Source: Nitriliruptoraceae bacterium (GTDB lineage: Bacteria; Actinomycetota; Nitriliruptoria; Nitriliruptorales; Nitriliruptoraceae). Taken from it: a stretch of 33,479 nt of DNA. Below the pieces are notes generated by a model. It did no database searches and had not been told where the DNA came from. It worked only from the letters and a program-made list of their open reading frames with translations. This document shows, in pieces, positions 17,049 to 23,881 of the stretch. The position numbers and the translations under genes were made by a program. Each line of letters begins with the position of its first letter. Within the stretch, counting starts at the first letter, position 1. The DNA lies in contig SKNO01000183.1 in assembly GCA_007120465.1 (NCBI GenBank), positions 1 through 33,479 of the forward strand. Reading direction: 5' to 3'.

Positions 17049-17063
17049 TAAAGTACGGACAAT
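17049..17063 (+). promoter_or_regulatory. TAAAGT -10 box overlapping GTACGGACAAT, site 2 of the shared element
   Basis: TAAAGT (17049-17054) is spaced 34 nt from the rhodanese ATG, as for other putative -10 boxes here. GTACGGACAAT (17053-17063) would overlap the transcription start, the normal place for a repressor. The A/T-rich patch AAAGTAC...GACAATT is a partial inverted repeat. The remaining bases of the 126-bp spacer show nothing I recognise. Confidence 0.45.
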
Positions 17064-17088
17064 TAGATCCGGACCGACGGAGGTGCCG

Positions 17089-17484
17089 ATGCTGTCGCGC
17101 GTGCTGATCGTCCCGCTGCTGCTGCTGGCCACCGCCTGTGCGACGGCGGGTGCGACCGCCACGGCCACCGCCGAGGTGGTGGACGCCGACACCGCCGTGG
17201 AGATGCTGTCCGAGCGCGACGAGCTGACGGTCATCGATGTGCGCACGCCGGCCGAGCACGCCGCAGGCCACCTCGCGGGCACCCAGCTGATCGACATCCA
17301 GTCGTCCGACTTCACCGCGCGCATCGGCGAGCTGGACCGCGACGGCGCCTACCTCATCTACTGCCGCACCGGCAACCGCAGTGCCGCCGCCGTCCAGGCG
17401 ATGGTCGAGCTCGGGTTCACCGAGCTGTACGACGCGGGTGGCTTCGCCGAACTGGCTGCGGCGGGAGCGCGCACCGGCCCGTGA
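17089..17484 (+). CDS. Single-domain rhodanese, predicted exported lipoprotein
   Basis: 131 residues. A signal sequence with possible lipobox ATAC (Cys17) is followed by an Ala/Thr spacer and a rhodanese domain (30-130) with VIDVRTPAEHAAGHLAG and active loop CRTGNRSA (Cys92). Such proteins are PspE-like exported sulfurtransferases that take sulfane sulfur from thiosulfate or polysulfide. The lipobox has Ala at -3, which is allowed but not ideal, so a cleavable signal is also possible. ATG at 17089 has GGAGG five bases upstream; a GTG two codons earlier sits inside that ribosome binding site. Exported location contrasts with the membrane and cytoplasmic rhodaneses of the same island, so sulfane sulfur could be handled on both sides of the membrane. 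Confidence 0.85.
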   Translation: MLSRVLIVPLLLLATACATAGATATATAEVVDADTAVEMLSERDELTVIDVRTPAEHAAGHLAGTQLIDIQSSDFTARIGELDRDGAYLIYCRTGNRSAAAVQAMVELGFTELYDAGGFAELAAAGARTGP

Positions 17485-17574
17485 CCCGAGACGGCGGGGT
17501 GCCCGTCCGTCGTGCGCGGGCGGCACCGACCGGCGGGACACCGTCGGGTGCACGAGGTCGCGCCGGCGCTGCCC

Positions 17575-17580
17575 TACCCT
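17575..17580 (+). promoter_or_regulatory. Putative -10 box (TACCCT) for the ParB-like gene
   Basis: TACCCT lies 32 nt before the GTG at 17613, the same spacing as the GntR and thermonuclease promoters. No clear -35 box is seen. Confidence 0.4.
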
Positions 17581-17612
17581 CCGCCGGCCATCCTCGCCCG
17601 GAGCCCACGTCC

Positions 17613-18068
17613 GTGTCCCCCCGGCTGCCTGCCGAGCTGCCCGACCGCCTGAGTGCGTACCTGCCGGGGCGGATCGTGGTCGTGCCCGACGACGTGTGGC
17701 CCGCCCGGATGTGCGGGCGCGCGTTCCGGTCCGGGATCCGGACGCGCATCCCCCGGTACGCCCTCGAGGTGCGCATCCGTCGGGACGCCGTGGACCCCGC
17801 CCAGGTCCGGCGGCTGGTACAGGGATGGACGATCCGCGGGCTCGACAGCCGCCCCGTCGAGCTCACGAACCACCGCGGGGTGCTGTGGGTCCTCGACGGG
17901 CACACCGCGCTCGCCGCCCACCTCGCCGTGGGGACCGAGGAGATCCCGGTCCGGCTCGTCAGCCCGATGCCGGACGCCACACGGGACGGCTCCCAGGGGA
18001 GCGGGGCGGTCGGGGTTGCCCGGGAGCCGGCGCTGGACCGTCGGACCCCGGCGGGCGTCGCCGGCTGA
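17613..18068 (+). CDS. Small ParB/Srx-like domain protein of unknown function
   Basis: 151 residues, no signal peptide or membrane segment. Residues 15-120 look like a ParB-N/sulfiredoxin-type fold: RIVVVPDDVWPAR, a helix DAVDPAQVRRLVQGW, then VLWVLDGHTALAAHLAVGTEEIPVRLV, which resembles the 'DGHHRLAAA...G...IPVRVV' block of ParB-like proteins. Sulfiredoxins have GCHR with a catalytic Cys at this place; here it is DGHT, so Srx chemistry is not supported. The last 30 residues are low-complexity. GTG at 17613 has GGAG with a 9-nt spacer. The frame is open back to 17481, overlapping the rhodanese stop, but that part is compositionally non-coding. It sits between the rhodanese lipoprotein and the thermonuclease and could belong to either context. 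Fold call is tentative. Confidence 0.6.
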   Translation: MSPRLPAELPDRLSAYLPGRIVVVPDDVWPARMCGRAFRSGIRTRIPRYALEVRIRRDAVDPAQVRRLVQGWTIRGLDSRPVELTNHRGVLWVLDGHTALAAHLAVGTEEIPVRLVSPMPDATRDGSQGSGAVGVAREPALDRRTPAGVAG

Positions 18069-18086
18069 CGCGTCCCGGCACGCCGC

Positions 18087-18092
18087 TACGGT
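18087..18092 (+). promoter_or_regulatory. Putative promoter of the thermonuclease gene (TACGGT, with CTGACG upstream)
   Basis: TACGGT lies 33 nt before the GTG at 18126. CTGACG (18065-18070), 16 nt upstream of it, resembles a -35 box and overlaps the stop of the preceding gene. Confidence 0.45.
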
Positions 18093-18125
18093 CAGCGGCG
18101 GGCGCTGCGCGACACCGGAGGGCAC

Positions 18126-18794
18126 GTGCCACGACGCGGGAGGCTCGTCGCGCTGGTGATCACGCTGGCGGTGGTCCTCGTCGCCGTGGCCGCGGCCGGG
18201 GCGTGGCTGGTCGACGTGGGCACCGATCGGCTCGCCGGTGCCCGCGACGAGCCCCCGGAGCACCAGCAGGGCGCGTCCGACCCGGACGTCCACCCGCAGG
18301 AGGGCGAGCCGGGGGGTGGGGGGCACGGCGACGCCCGTCCACCGGGGGTGCCCGACGACGCGGAGGCCGCGATCGTCGACCGGGTCGTTGACGGGGACAC
18401 GATCCGGGTGGTCGCCGCCCCCGGCGGCTCGATCCCCGCCGGCGGGTCGATCAGGGTCCGGCTGCTCAACATCGACACCCCCGAGCTGGCGCGCGACGGG
18501 CAGCCAGCGCAGTGCGGTGCCGAGGAGGCCCGGGACCGGATCGCGACCCTGCTCGTCCCCGGCGACCTCGTCTGGCTCGCGGCGGACCGCGAGGACCGTG
18601 ACCGCTTCGACCGGCCGCTGCGCGGCGCGTGGACCGCGGACGGCGTGTTCGTCAACGAACTGCTCGCCGAGGAGGGGTACGCCGAGCCGCTGCTGATCCC
18701 CCCGAACGACCGCTTCCACGCCCGCATCGCCGCGGCTGCCGACCGGGCGCAGCGGGCGGGCCGAGGCATCTGGGGCGCGTGGTGTCCCGGGTGA
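18126..18794 (+). CDS. Thermonuclease family protein (SNase-like), membrane-anchored or secreted
   Basis: 222 residues. A hydrophobic N-terminal segment (8-28) is followed by a charged, Pro/Gly-rich linker (35-80) and an SNase-like domain (81-220). Staphylococcal nuclease-like catalytic features are visible: VDGDT (Asp89, Asp91), the RLLNIDTPE block with Arg112, Asp117 and Glu120, and Arg163 in FDRPLRG. The tail AGRGIWGAWCPG is typical of bacterial thermonuclease-family proteins. It should be a Ca2+-dependent nuclease acting outside the cytoplasm. Two cysteines (130 and near the end) might pair. GTG at 18126 has GGAGG with a 4-nt spacer. It converges on the CrcB genes, with 41 bp between stops. 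Confidence 0.87.
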   Translation: MPRRGRLVALVITLAVVLVAVAAAGAWLVDVGTDRLAGARDEPPEHQQGASDPDVHPQEGEPGGGGHGDARPPGVPDDAEAAIVDRVVDGDTIRVVAAPGGSIPAGGSIRVRLLNIDTPELARDGQPAQCGAEEARDRIATLLVPGDLVWLAADREDRDRFDRPLRGAWTADGVFVNELLAEEGYAEPLLIPPNDRFHARIAAAADRAQRAGRGIWGAWCPG

Positions 18795-18835
18795 CCGACC
18801 GGCGAGGTCCCACGTGCCGCCGTGGTGCGTACCCG

Positions 18836-19210
18836 TCAGCGGACCAGCACCACCCCGAGCGCGGCCGCCAGCACCGACGTCACCAGGGTGCCGACGAGGT
18901 TGAGCACCCCGGCGACCCGCTGGTCCGCCTCGAGCTCCACGGCCGCCTGGAACATCGCCGTCGAGAAGGTCGTGTACGCACCGAGGAACCCGCCGGCCAC
19001 GACGGTGCGCAGGTCGGGTCCCACCAGCCCGCTCGCCGCCAGACCCGCGACGACCCCGGCCGCGAACGAGCCGGACACGTTGACCGTCCAGGTCCCCCAC
19101 GGCAGCGCGGAGACGACCCGGACGGAGACCCACCGGTCGACGGCGACCCGGCACACCGCCCCGAGCCCGCCCGCCAGCGCCACCCACACCCAGGTCAGCG
19201 CGCCACTCAC
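18836..19210 (-). CDS. crcB: CrcB/Fluc fluoride channel, second subunit of a pair
   Basis: 124 residues with four membrane segments. Fluc channels export fluoride passively as dual-topology dimers. Family marks are GGLGAVCRVAVDRW near the N-terminus, WGTWTVNVSGSFAAG (the conserved Asn of helix 2), and GGFLGAYTTFSTAMFQAAVEL (the Phe-box and polar track helix 3). GTG at 19210 overlaps the stop of the upstream crcB as GTGA. Paired crcB genes in Gram-positives usually make a heterodimer whose two proteins insert in opposite orientations. Confidence 0.9.
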   Translation of the reverse strand: MSGALTWVWVALAGGLGAVCRVAVDRWVSVRVVSALPWGTWTVNVSGSFAAGVVAGLAASGLVGPDLRTVVAGGFLGAYTTFSTAMFQAAVELEADQRVAGVLNLVGTLVTSVLAAALGVVLVR

Positions 19211-19671
19211 CGCGCCACCTCGGCGTCACGGGGCAGGCGGCGCAGCCGGCGACCCACCCAGATGCCGGCCGCGGCGGCGGCGAGGCCCACGGCCAGGCTG
19301 GCGGCCGCGTAGGTGACCGCGGTCGACCCCGCACCGGCCCGGGTCAGACCGTCGAGCTCGACGGCGAGGGTGCTGTAGGTGGTGAACGCGCCGAGCATCC
19401 CGACGCCGACCAGCAGCTGGACGCGGCGGTGGGTCGCCCGGCGGTGGGACAGGAACGACAGCGCCACCGCCAGCAGGAACGCGCCCACCACGTTCTCGAG
19501 GAAGGTGGTCCACGGGAAGGTGGTCGCCGTCGCGGGGAACGCGGTCGCGAGCGCCACCCGTGCGACCGCCCCGATCGCGCCACCGACGAACACGAGCCCG
19601 AGGTCGCCGGCACCCAGGGTCGGCGGTGACCCGTGCCCTGCCGTCGGCGGGCCGGCGATCGGCGGGGGCAC
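19207..19671 (-). CDS. crcB: CrcB/Fluc fluoride channel, first subunit of a pair
   Basis: 154 residues. A Pro/Gly-rich leader of about 25 residues precedes four membrane segments with Fluc marks GGAIGAVARVALATAF, WTTFLENVVGAFLLAVAL (conserved Asn) and GMLGAFTTYSTLAVELDGL. GTG at 19671 has AGGA six bases upstream. An internal GTG at LVFVGGAIG would give a shorter leaderless form. The C-terminus is Arg-rich (GRRLRRLPR), opposite in charge placement to a typical partner, which fits the heterodimer model. It overlaps the second crcB by four bases. I see no fluoride riboswitch upstream. Confidence 0.88.
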   Translation of the reverse strand: MPPPIAGPPTAGHGSPPTLGAGDLGLVFVGGAIGAVARVALATAFPATATTFPWTTFLENVVGAFLLAVALSFLSHRRATHRRVQLLVGVGMLGAFTTYSTLAVELDGLTRAGAGSTAVTYAAASLAVGLAAAAAGIWVGRRLRRLPRDAEVAR

Positions 19672-19707
19672 GTGCGTTCCTGTTCGGGCTGCGGTGGTCG
19701 GCGTCGC

Positions 19708-19713
19708 ACCGTA
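19708..19713 (-). promoter_or_regulatory. Putative -10 box (TACGGT) for the crcB pair
   Basis: Minus-strand TACGGT lies 36 nt before the crcB GTG at 19671. The 211-bp divergent spacer to uppP also holds plus-strand TATCGT (19774-19779), a candidate -10 box for uppP, 103 nt before its ATG. No -35 boxes are clear. Confidence 0.4.
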
Positions 19714-19882
19714 CTGCCGCCGTCCCCGTCCTCCGGTCAGCCCGGCCTGCACCCCGCCGGTCCCCGCACCCCGTATCGTTCGCGCCACCCGCGCCGGGGG
19801 CCCGCCACCTCGGCGTCGCTGCCGGACGGGCCCGTCCCGGTCCGGATCCCTGGTCGCCCGCGTCCCGACCCCTGGAACCTCG

Positions 19883-20770
19883 ATGTCGCTGCTCGTCGCG
19901 CTGGTGCTGGGCATCGTGCAGGGCCTGTTCATGTTCGTGCCGGTCAGCTCCACCAGCCACCTCGTGCTGACCCAGACGCTCCTCCGCGAGCAGGGGGTGG
20001 ACCTCCCCCCGTCCGACAGTCCCGAGATGATCCTCTTCGACCTGGTCGTGCACGTCGGCACGCTGGTGTCGGTGCTGATCGTGATGGGCAACGGCCTGCG
20101 CGAGCTCGCGTCGGGGGTCCGCGACGACGTGGTCAGCGGCACGCTCCGCCACGACGGGTTGGGTGCCGCCACCTCGACCCGCCTGGTGCTGCTCGGGCTG
20201 CTCAGCGTGCTGGTCACCGGGGTGCTCGGGCTGACCTTCCAGGAGCCGCTGACCAGCGTGTTCGGCTCGCCGCCGGCCGTCGCCACCGCGCTGATCGTCA
20301 CCGGTGGGCTGCTGTGGTGGACCGACCTGATGACCCCCGAGCGCGGCGGACGGCGGCTGCGGTTCGCGTGGCGGGGACCCGCCCAGGTCACCGTGACCGT
20401 CGCGGTGCTGATCGGGGTCGCCCAGGCGGCGGCGCTCACCCCGGGGCTGTCGCGCAGCGGCACGACGATCTTCGCGGCCCTCGTGCTCGGGATGACCCGC
20501 ACGTTGGCGGCGAGGTACTCCTTCTACATCGCGATCCCGACGATCCTCGCCGCGACCGGGTTGCAGATGGTGCTGGTCGCGCTCGACGGGGGGTTCGGCA
20601 CGGTCAGCTGGGCGGCGATGGGGGTCGGCTTCGTCACCGCGGCGGCGGTGGGGACGGCGGCGCTGTGGCTCGTGCTGCGCCTGCTCGAGGCCGCCCGGTT
20701 CCGGATCTTCTCGTTCTACGTGTGGGCGCTGGCGGCCGTGACGCTGGCGACAGGGCTCGGGGTGGAGTGA
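19883..20770 (+). CDS. uppP: Undecaprenyl-diphosphate phosphatase (UppP/BacA) homologue with altered active-site motif
   Basis: 295 residues with about eight membrane segments. UppP dephosphorylates undecaprenyl diphosphate to recycle the lipid carrier of cell wall synthesis and can confer bacitracin resistance. The PGLSRSGTT motif (187-195) and PVSSTSHL block (20-27, His26) are intact. The (E/Q)XXXE motif is not: E. coli Glu17 and Glu21 correspond to Gln13 and Met17 here (QGLFMF). Gln at the first place is tolerated in the family; loss of the second Glu is unusual. SSTSH also replaces SSTGH. The protein may be a weakened phosphatase, use another acid, or have another lipid phosphate as substrate. 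ATG at 19883; its ribosome binding site is weak (GGAA). Confidence 0.85.
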   Translation: MSLLVALVLGIVQGLFMFVPVSSTSHLVLTQTLLREQGVDLPPSDSPEMILFDLVVHVGTLVSVLIVMGNGLRELASGVRDDVVSGTLRHDGLGAATSTRLVLLGLLSVLVTGVLGLTFQEPLTSVFGSPPAVATALIVTGGLLWWTDLMTPERGGRRLRFAWRGPAQVTVTVAVLIGVAQAAALTPGLSRSGTTIFAALVLGMTRTLAARYSFYIAIPTILAATGLQMVLVALDGGFGTVSWAAMGVGFVTAAAVGTAALWLVLRLLEAARFRIFSFYVWALAAVTLATGLGVE

Positions 20771-20809
20771 GCCCGGCGGGGTACGGGACCTCGTGCCGGC
20801 ACGACCGGC

Positions 20810-20815
20810 TACCCT
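20810..20815 (+). promoter_or_regulatory. Putative -10 box (TACCCT) upstream of prfC
   Basis: TACCCT lies 107 nt before the GTG at 20923, within the 152-bp spacer after uppP. No terminator or other element is recognised there. Confidence 0.3.
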
Positions 20816-20922
20816 CGTGGGGCGCCGCCCGACGGGGCGGCCTTCGTGCGTGTGGCCGCGTCGCACCCCGCTACCTCGGCCCCGCCCCACCGTCCGTCCT
20901 CGCCCGCGTGTTGGAGCCGTCC

Positions 20923-22479
20923 GTGTCCCCCGTCCTCGCCGAAGCGTCGCGCCGTCGGACCTTCGCGATCATCTCGCACCCCGACGCCGGGAAGACGACG
21001 CTGACCGAGAAGTTCCTGCTGTACAGCGGCGCGATCCAGCAGGCGGGCGCGGTCCAGAGCCGCAAGGCCGACCGCGCGACCACCTCGGACTGGCTGGAGC
21101 TCGAGCGCAAGCGCGGCATCTCGGTCAGCTCCGCCGTCGCGCGGTTCGAGCACGACGGCACGATGCTCAACCTGCTCGACACCCCCGGTCACCGCGACTT
21201 CTCCGAGGACACCTACCGGGTGCTGTCCGGCGTGGACGCCGCCGTGATGGTGATCGACGCGGCGCGGGGCGTGGAGCCGCAGACCGAGAAGCTGCACGCC
21301 GTGTGCCGGGCGCGCGGCACCCCGGTGATCACCTTCGTGAACAAGATGGACCGGCCCTCCCCCGAACCGCTCGCGATCCTCGACGACATCGAGGAGAAGC
21401 TCGGGCTCACCGGTCAGCCCGTCACCTGGCCGATCAAGCCGGAGGGGCGCTTCCAGGGAGTGGTCGACCGGGCGTCCGGCAGGGCGTACCGCTTCCACGC
21501 GTCAGGGCCGGGCGGGACCCGGCGGGCGCAGGAGGACGAGGGCGGCGTCGACGAGCTCGCCGAGGAGGTCCGTGAGGAGCTCGAGCTGCTGGACGCGATC
21601 GGGGCCGACGTCGACGTCGACGCGTTCCTCGCCGCGAAGGCCACGCCGGTGTTCTTCGGCTCGGCCCTGTCGAACTTCGGGGTGCGGATGCTGCTGGACG
21701 CGATCACCGAGCTGGCTCCGGCGCCGGGGCCACGGATCGACGTCGACGGCGAGCCCCGACCGGTCGACGCGCCCTTCAGCGGGCTGGTGTTCAAGGTCCA
21801 GGCCAACCTCGACCCGCGCCACCGTGACCGGCTCGCGCTGGTGCGGGTGTGCTCGGGCCGCTTCGAGCGTGGCGCGCCGCTGACCTGCGCCCGCACGGGG
21901 AAGCGGATCCAGGCGAAGTACGCCCACGCGGTGTTCGGCCGCGAGCGCGAGACCGTCGACGAGGCCTTCCCCGGCGACGTGATCGGGCTGGTCAACGCCA
22001 CCGACCTGCGTGCGGGCGACACCCTCCACGAGGGGGACGCGCCGGTGACCTTCCCGCCGATCCCCACCTTCACCCCGGAGCACTTCGCGACCGCCCACCC
22101 GGCCGACCGCAGCCGGGTCAAGCAGTTCCGTCGCGGCGTCGCACAGCTCGACGAGGAGGGCGTGGTGCAGGTGCTGCGCCATCCCGACCTGGGCGACCAG
22201 GCACCGGTGTGGGCGGCGGTCGGGCAGCTGCAGTTCGAGGTGGCCGCCTGGCGGATGGAGCACGAGTTCGGCGCCCCCGTCCGTCTGGAGGGCACCCGCT
22301 TCGACACCGCACGGGCCACCGACGAGGACGGGGTGGCGGCCCTGGCCGGGATGCGCGACGTGGAGGTCTGGCGACGCGAGAACGGCACCCCGCTGGCGCT
22401 GTTCCGCAGCCGGTACGTCGCCGAGCGGATCGAGCGGGATCATCCCGAGATCCGCCTCGACACCCTGCTGCTCGGGTGA
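20923..22479 (+). CDS. prfC: Peptide chain release factor 3 (RF3)
   Basis: 518 residues, near the usual RF3 length of about 530. RF3 is a translational GTPase that removes RF1/RF2 from the ribosome after termination. G motifs are complete: G1 SHPDAGKTT, G2 region with KRGISVSSAV, G3 DTPGHRDF, G4 NKMD, G5-like GSAL. RF3-specific blocks include SDWLELERKRGISVSSAV and TFTPEHFATAHPADRSRVKQFRRGVAQLDEEGVVQV. An Arg/Gly-rich insert (GPGGTRRAQEDEGG) near residue 195 is short and probably exposed. GTG at 20923 has GGAG with a 6-nt spacer; an in-frame GTG at 20908 is a less likely start. The stop overlaps the MFS gene's GTG by four bases. Confidence 0.94.
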   Translation: MSPVLAEASRRRTFAIISHPDAGKTTLTEKFLLYSGAIQQAGAVQSRKADRATTSDWLELERKRGISVSSAVARFEHDGTMLNLLDTPGHRDFSEDTYRVLSGVDAAVMVIDAARGVEPQTEKLHAVCRARGTPVITFVNKMDRPSPEPLAILDDIEEKLGLTGQPVTWPIKPEGRFQGVVDRASGRAYRFHASGPGGTRRAQEDEGGVDELAEEVREELELLDAIGADVDVDAFLAAKATPVFFGSALSNFGVRMLLDAITELAPAPGPRIDVDGEPRPVDAPFSGLVFKVQANLDPRHRDRLALVRVCSGRFERGAPLTCARTGKRIQAKYAHAVFGRERETVDEAFPGDVIGLVNATDLRAGDTLHEGDAPVTFPPIPTFTPEHFATAHPADRSRVKQFRRGVAQLDEEGVVQVLRHPDLGDQAPVWAAVGQLQFEVAAWRMEHEFGAPVRLEGTRFDTARATDEDGVAALAGMRDVEVWRRENGTPLALFRSRYVAERIERDHPEIRLDTLLLG

Positions 22480-23789
22480 CGCGCCCGGTGCTGTTCGGAC
22501 CGCTCCCCGCGCCTGCGACGCCACGCCCCGGCACCCGCTTCTCTGGGTGGCGGATCGTCGCGTTCGCGGCGATCGCCCTGGGCGCCACCGGTCCGGGGCA
22601 GACCCCCGGCGTCTCGGTGTTCGTCGACCCGATGATCGCGGCGCTCGACCTGACCCGCTCCCAGGTGTCCGCCGCCTACCTCGTCGGGACCCTCGGTGGG
22701 GCGCTCGCGATGCCGCGGGTCGGCCGCCTGATCGACGATCGGGGCGCCCGGGTCGCGATGGCGGTGGTCGGGGGGCTGTTCGCGCTGGTGCTGGCGGCCA
22801 TGGCGGGGGTGACCGGGCTGGTGACCCTGACGATCGGGTTCGTGGGGATCCGGATGCTCGGACAGGGTGGCCTCAGCCTGGTCGCCACCACCTCCGTGGC
22901 GCCCTGGTTCGACCGGCGGCGAGGGCTGGCGATCGGTGTCACCACCGCTGTCGGGTCCGGGATCATCGCGCTGGTGCCGGTGGCCAGCGAGGCGTTGATC
23001 GGGCAGGTCGGCTGGCGGACCACCTGGCTGCTGCTGGCCACGGCCGTCGCGGTCGTCGTGCTGCCGATCGCGCTTCGTGGCCTGATCGACGATCCGCTGG
23101 ACGTCGGACAGCGGGCCGACGGGGCTCCCGAGCCCGACCCCGACGGGCCGACCCCCGTCCCGCCGGTCTCCTTCACCCGGGCACAGGCGCTGCGCACCCC
23201 GATGTTCTGGGCGATCGCCGCCGGTGTCGCCGCGACCGGGATGATCGGGACCGGCCTGGCCTTCCACCAGATCGACCTCCTCGGTGAGCAGGGGCTCACC
23301 CCGGCCCAGGCGGCCGGCAACTTCATCCCGCAGACCCTCGCGGCGCTCACGACCACGATCGCGGTCGGTTCGCTGATCGACCGGCTGGCGCCACGGTGGG
23401 TGCTGCTCGGGTCGATGGGGCTGCTGGCCGGGGCGATGCTGGCCGTGCCGTACGTCTCGCCCGGTTGGGCCGCGATCGCCTACGGCGTGACGGTCGGTGC
23501 CGCGGGGTCGTCGGCCCGGGCGCTCGAGGCGGCGTCGTTCCCTCGGATGTTCGGGCTCGCGTCGATCGGGCGGATCCGCGGGGTGGTGACCTCGATCAGC
23601 GTGGCGTCGACCGCCTTCGGGCCGCTCGCCCTGTCGCTCGGCTACGACCTCGCCGGCAGCTACCGCGAGGTGCTGCTGGTGCTGCTGGTCATCCCGGCGG
23701 CGGTGGCGGTCATGGGACTGGTGGCACCGGTCCCGACCGTCCCGCCGGAGACGGCCCGCGACCGGGGTGGCGCCGGACCGATGCGGTAG
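22476..23789 (+). CDS. MFS transporter, oxalate/formate antiporter-like
   Basis: 437 residues with about 12 membrane segments in two halves around a cytoplasmic Pro/Asp-rich loop (about 210-235). The N-terminal GATGPGQTPGVSVFVDPMIAALDLTRSQVSAAYLVGTLGGALAMPRVGRLIDDRGAR contains the MFS loop 2-3 motif (GRLIDDRGAR) and resembles the OFA/monocarboxylate branch. The conserved WFDRRRGLAIGV follows helix 4, typical of that branch. The substrate is unknown, perhaps an organic anion. GTG at 22476 overlaps the prfC stop as GTGA, so it is probably translated from the same message, an unusual partnership for RF3. Confidence 0.85.
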   Translation: MTRPVLFGPLPAPATPRPGTRFSGWRIVAFAAIALGATGPGQTPGVSVFVDPMIAALDLTRSQVSAAYLVGTLGGALAMPRVGRLIDDRGARVAMAVVGGLFALVLAAMAGVTGLVTLTIGFVGIRMLGQGGLSLVATTSVAPWFDRRRGLAIGVTTAVGSGIIALVPVASEALIGQVGWRTTWLLLATAVAVVVLPIALRGLIDDPLDVGQRADGAPEPDPDGPTPVPPVSFTRAQALRTPMFWAIAAGVAATGMIGTGLAFHQIDLLGEQGLTPAQAAGNFIPQTLAALTTTIAVGSLIDRLAPRWVLLGSMGLLAGAMLAVPYVSPGWAAIAYGVTVGAAGSSARALEAASFPRMFGLASIGRIRGVVTSISVASTAFGPLALSLGYDLAGSYREVLLVLLVIPAAVAVMGLVAPVPTVPPETARDRGGAGPMR

Positions 23790-23792
23790 CGT
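23787..23792 (+). promoter_or_regulatory. Putative -10 box (TAGCGT) for the antiporter gene
   Basis: TAGCGT overlaps the MFS stop codon and lies 89 nt before the antiporter ATG. The 92-bp spacer holds nothing else recognised. Confidence 0.25.
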
Positions 23793-23881
23793 TCGCCGCT
23801 CCGCCACCCGGGCGACCTCGAGCTCGCTGCTGCTGGCGGTGCTGCTCGCCGCTCCCGCCCCGACGTCACGAGGCACGCCGG

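Noticed and set aside
17481-17612. 44-residue N-terminal extension of the ParB-like protein overlapping the rhodanese stop
   Set aside because: The segment is Arg/Ala/Gly-rich without conserved features and contains the putative -10 box. GTG 17613 has a good ribosome binding site.
17613-18068. Sulfiredoxin
   Set aside because: The catalytic GCHR motif is replaced by DGHT with no Cys.
9719-18068. Mobile genomic island
   Set aside because: No integrase, transposase, tRNA junction or flanking direct repeats, and base composition appears uniform with the neighbours.
19672-19882. Fluoride riboswitch before the crcB pair
   Set aside because: I could not find the conserved GGCGAUGG...GUUCGCC and CUGAUG...CUCCU-type segments on the minus strand.
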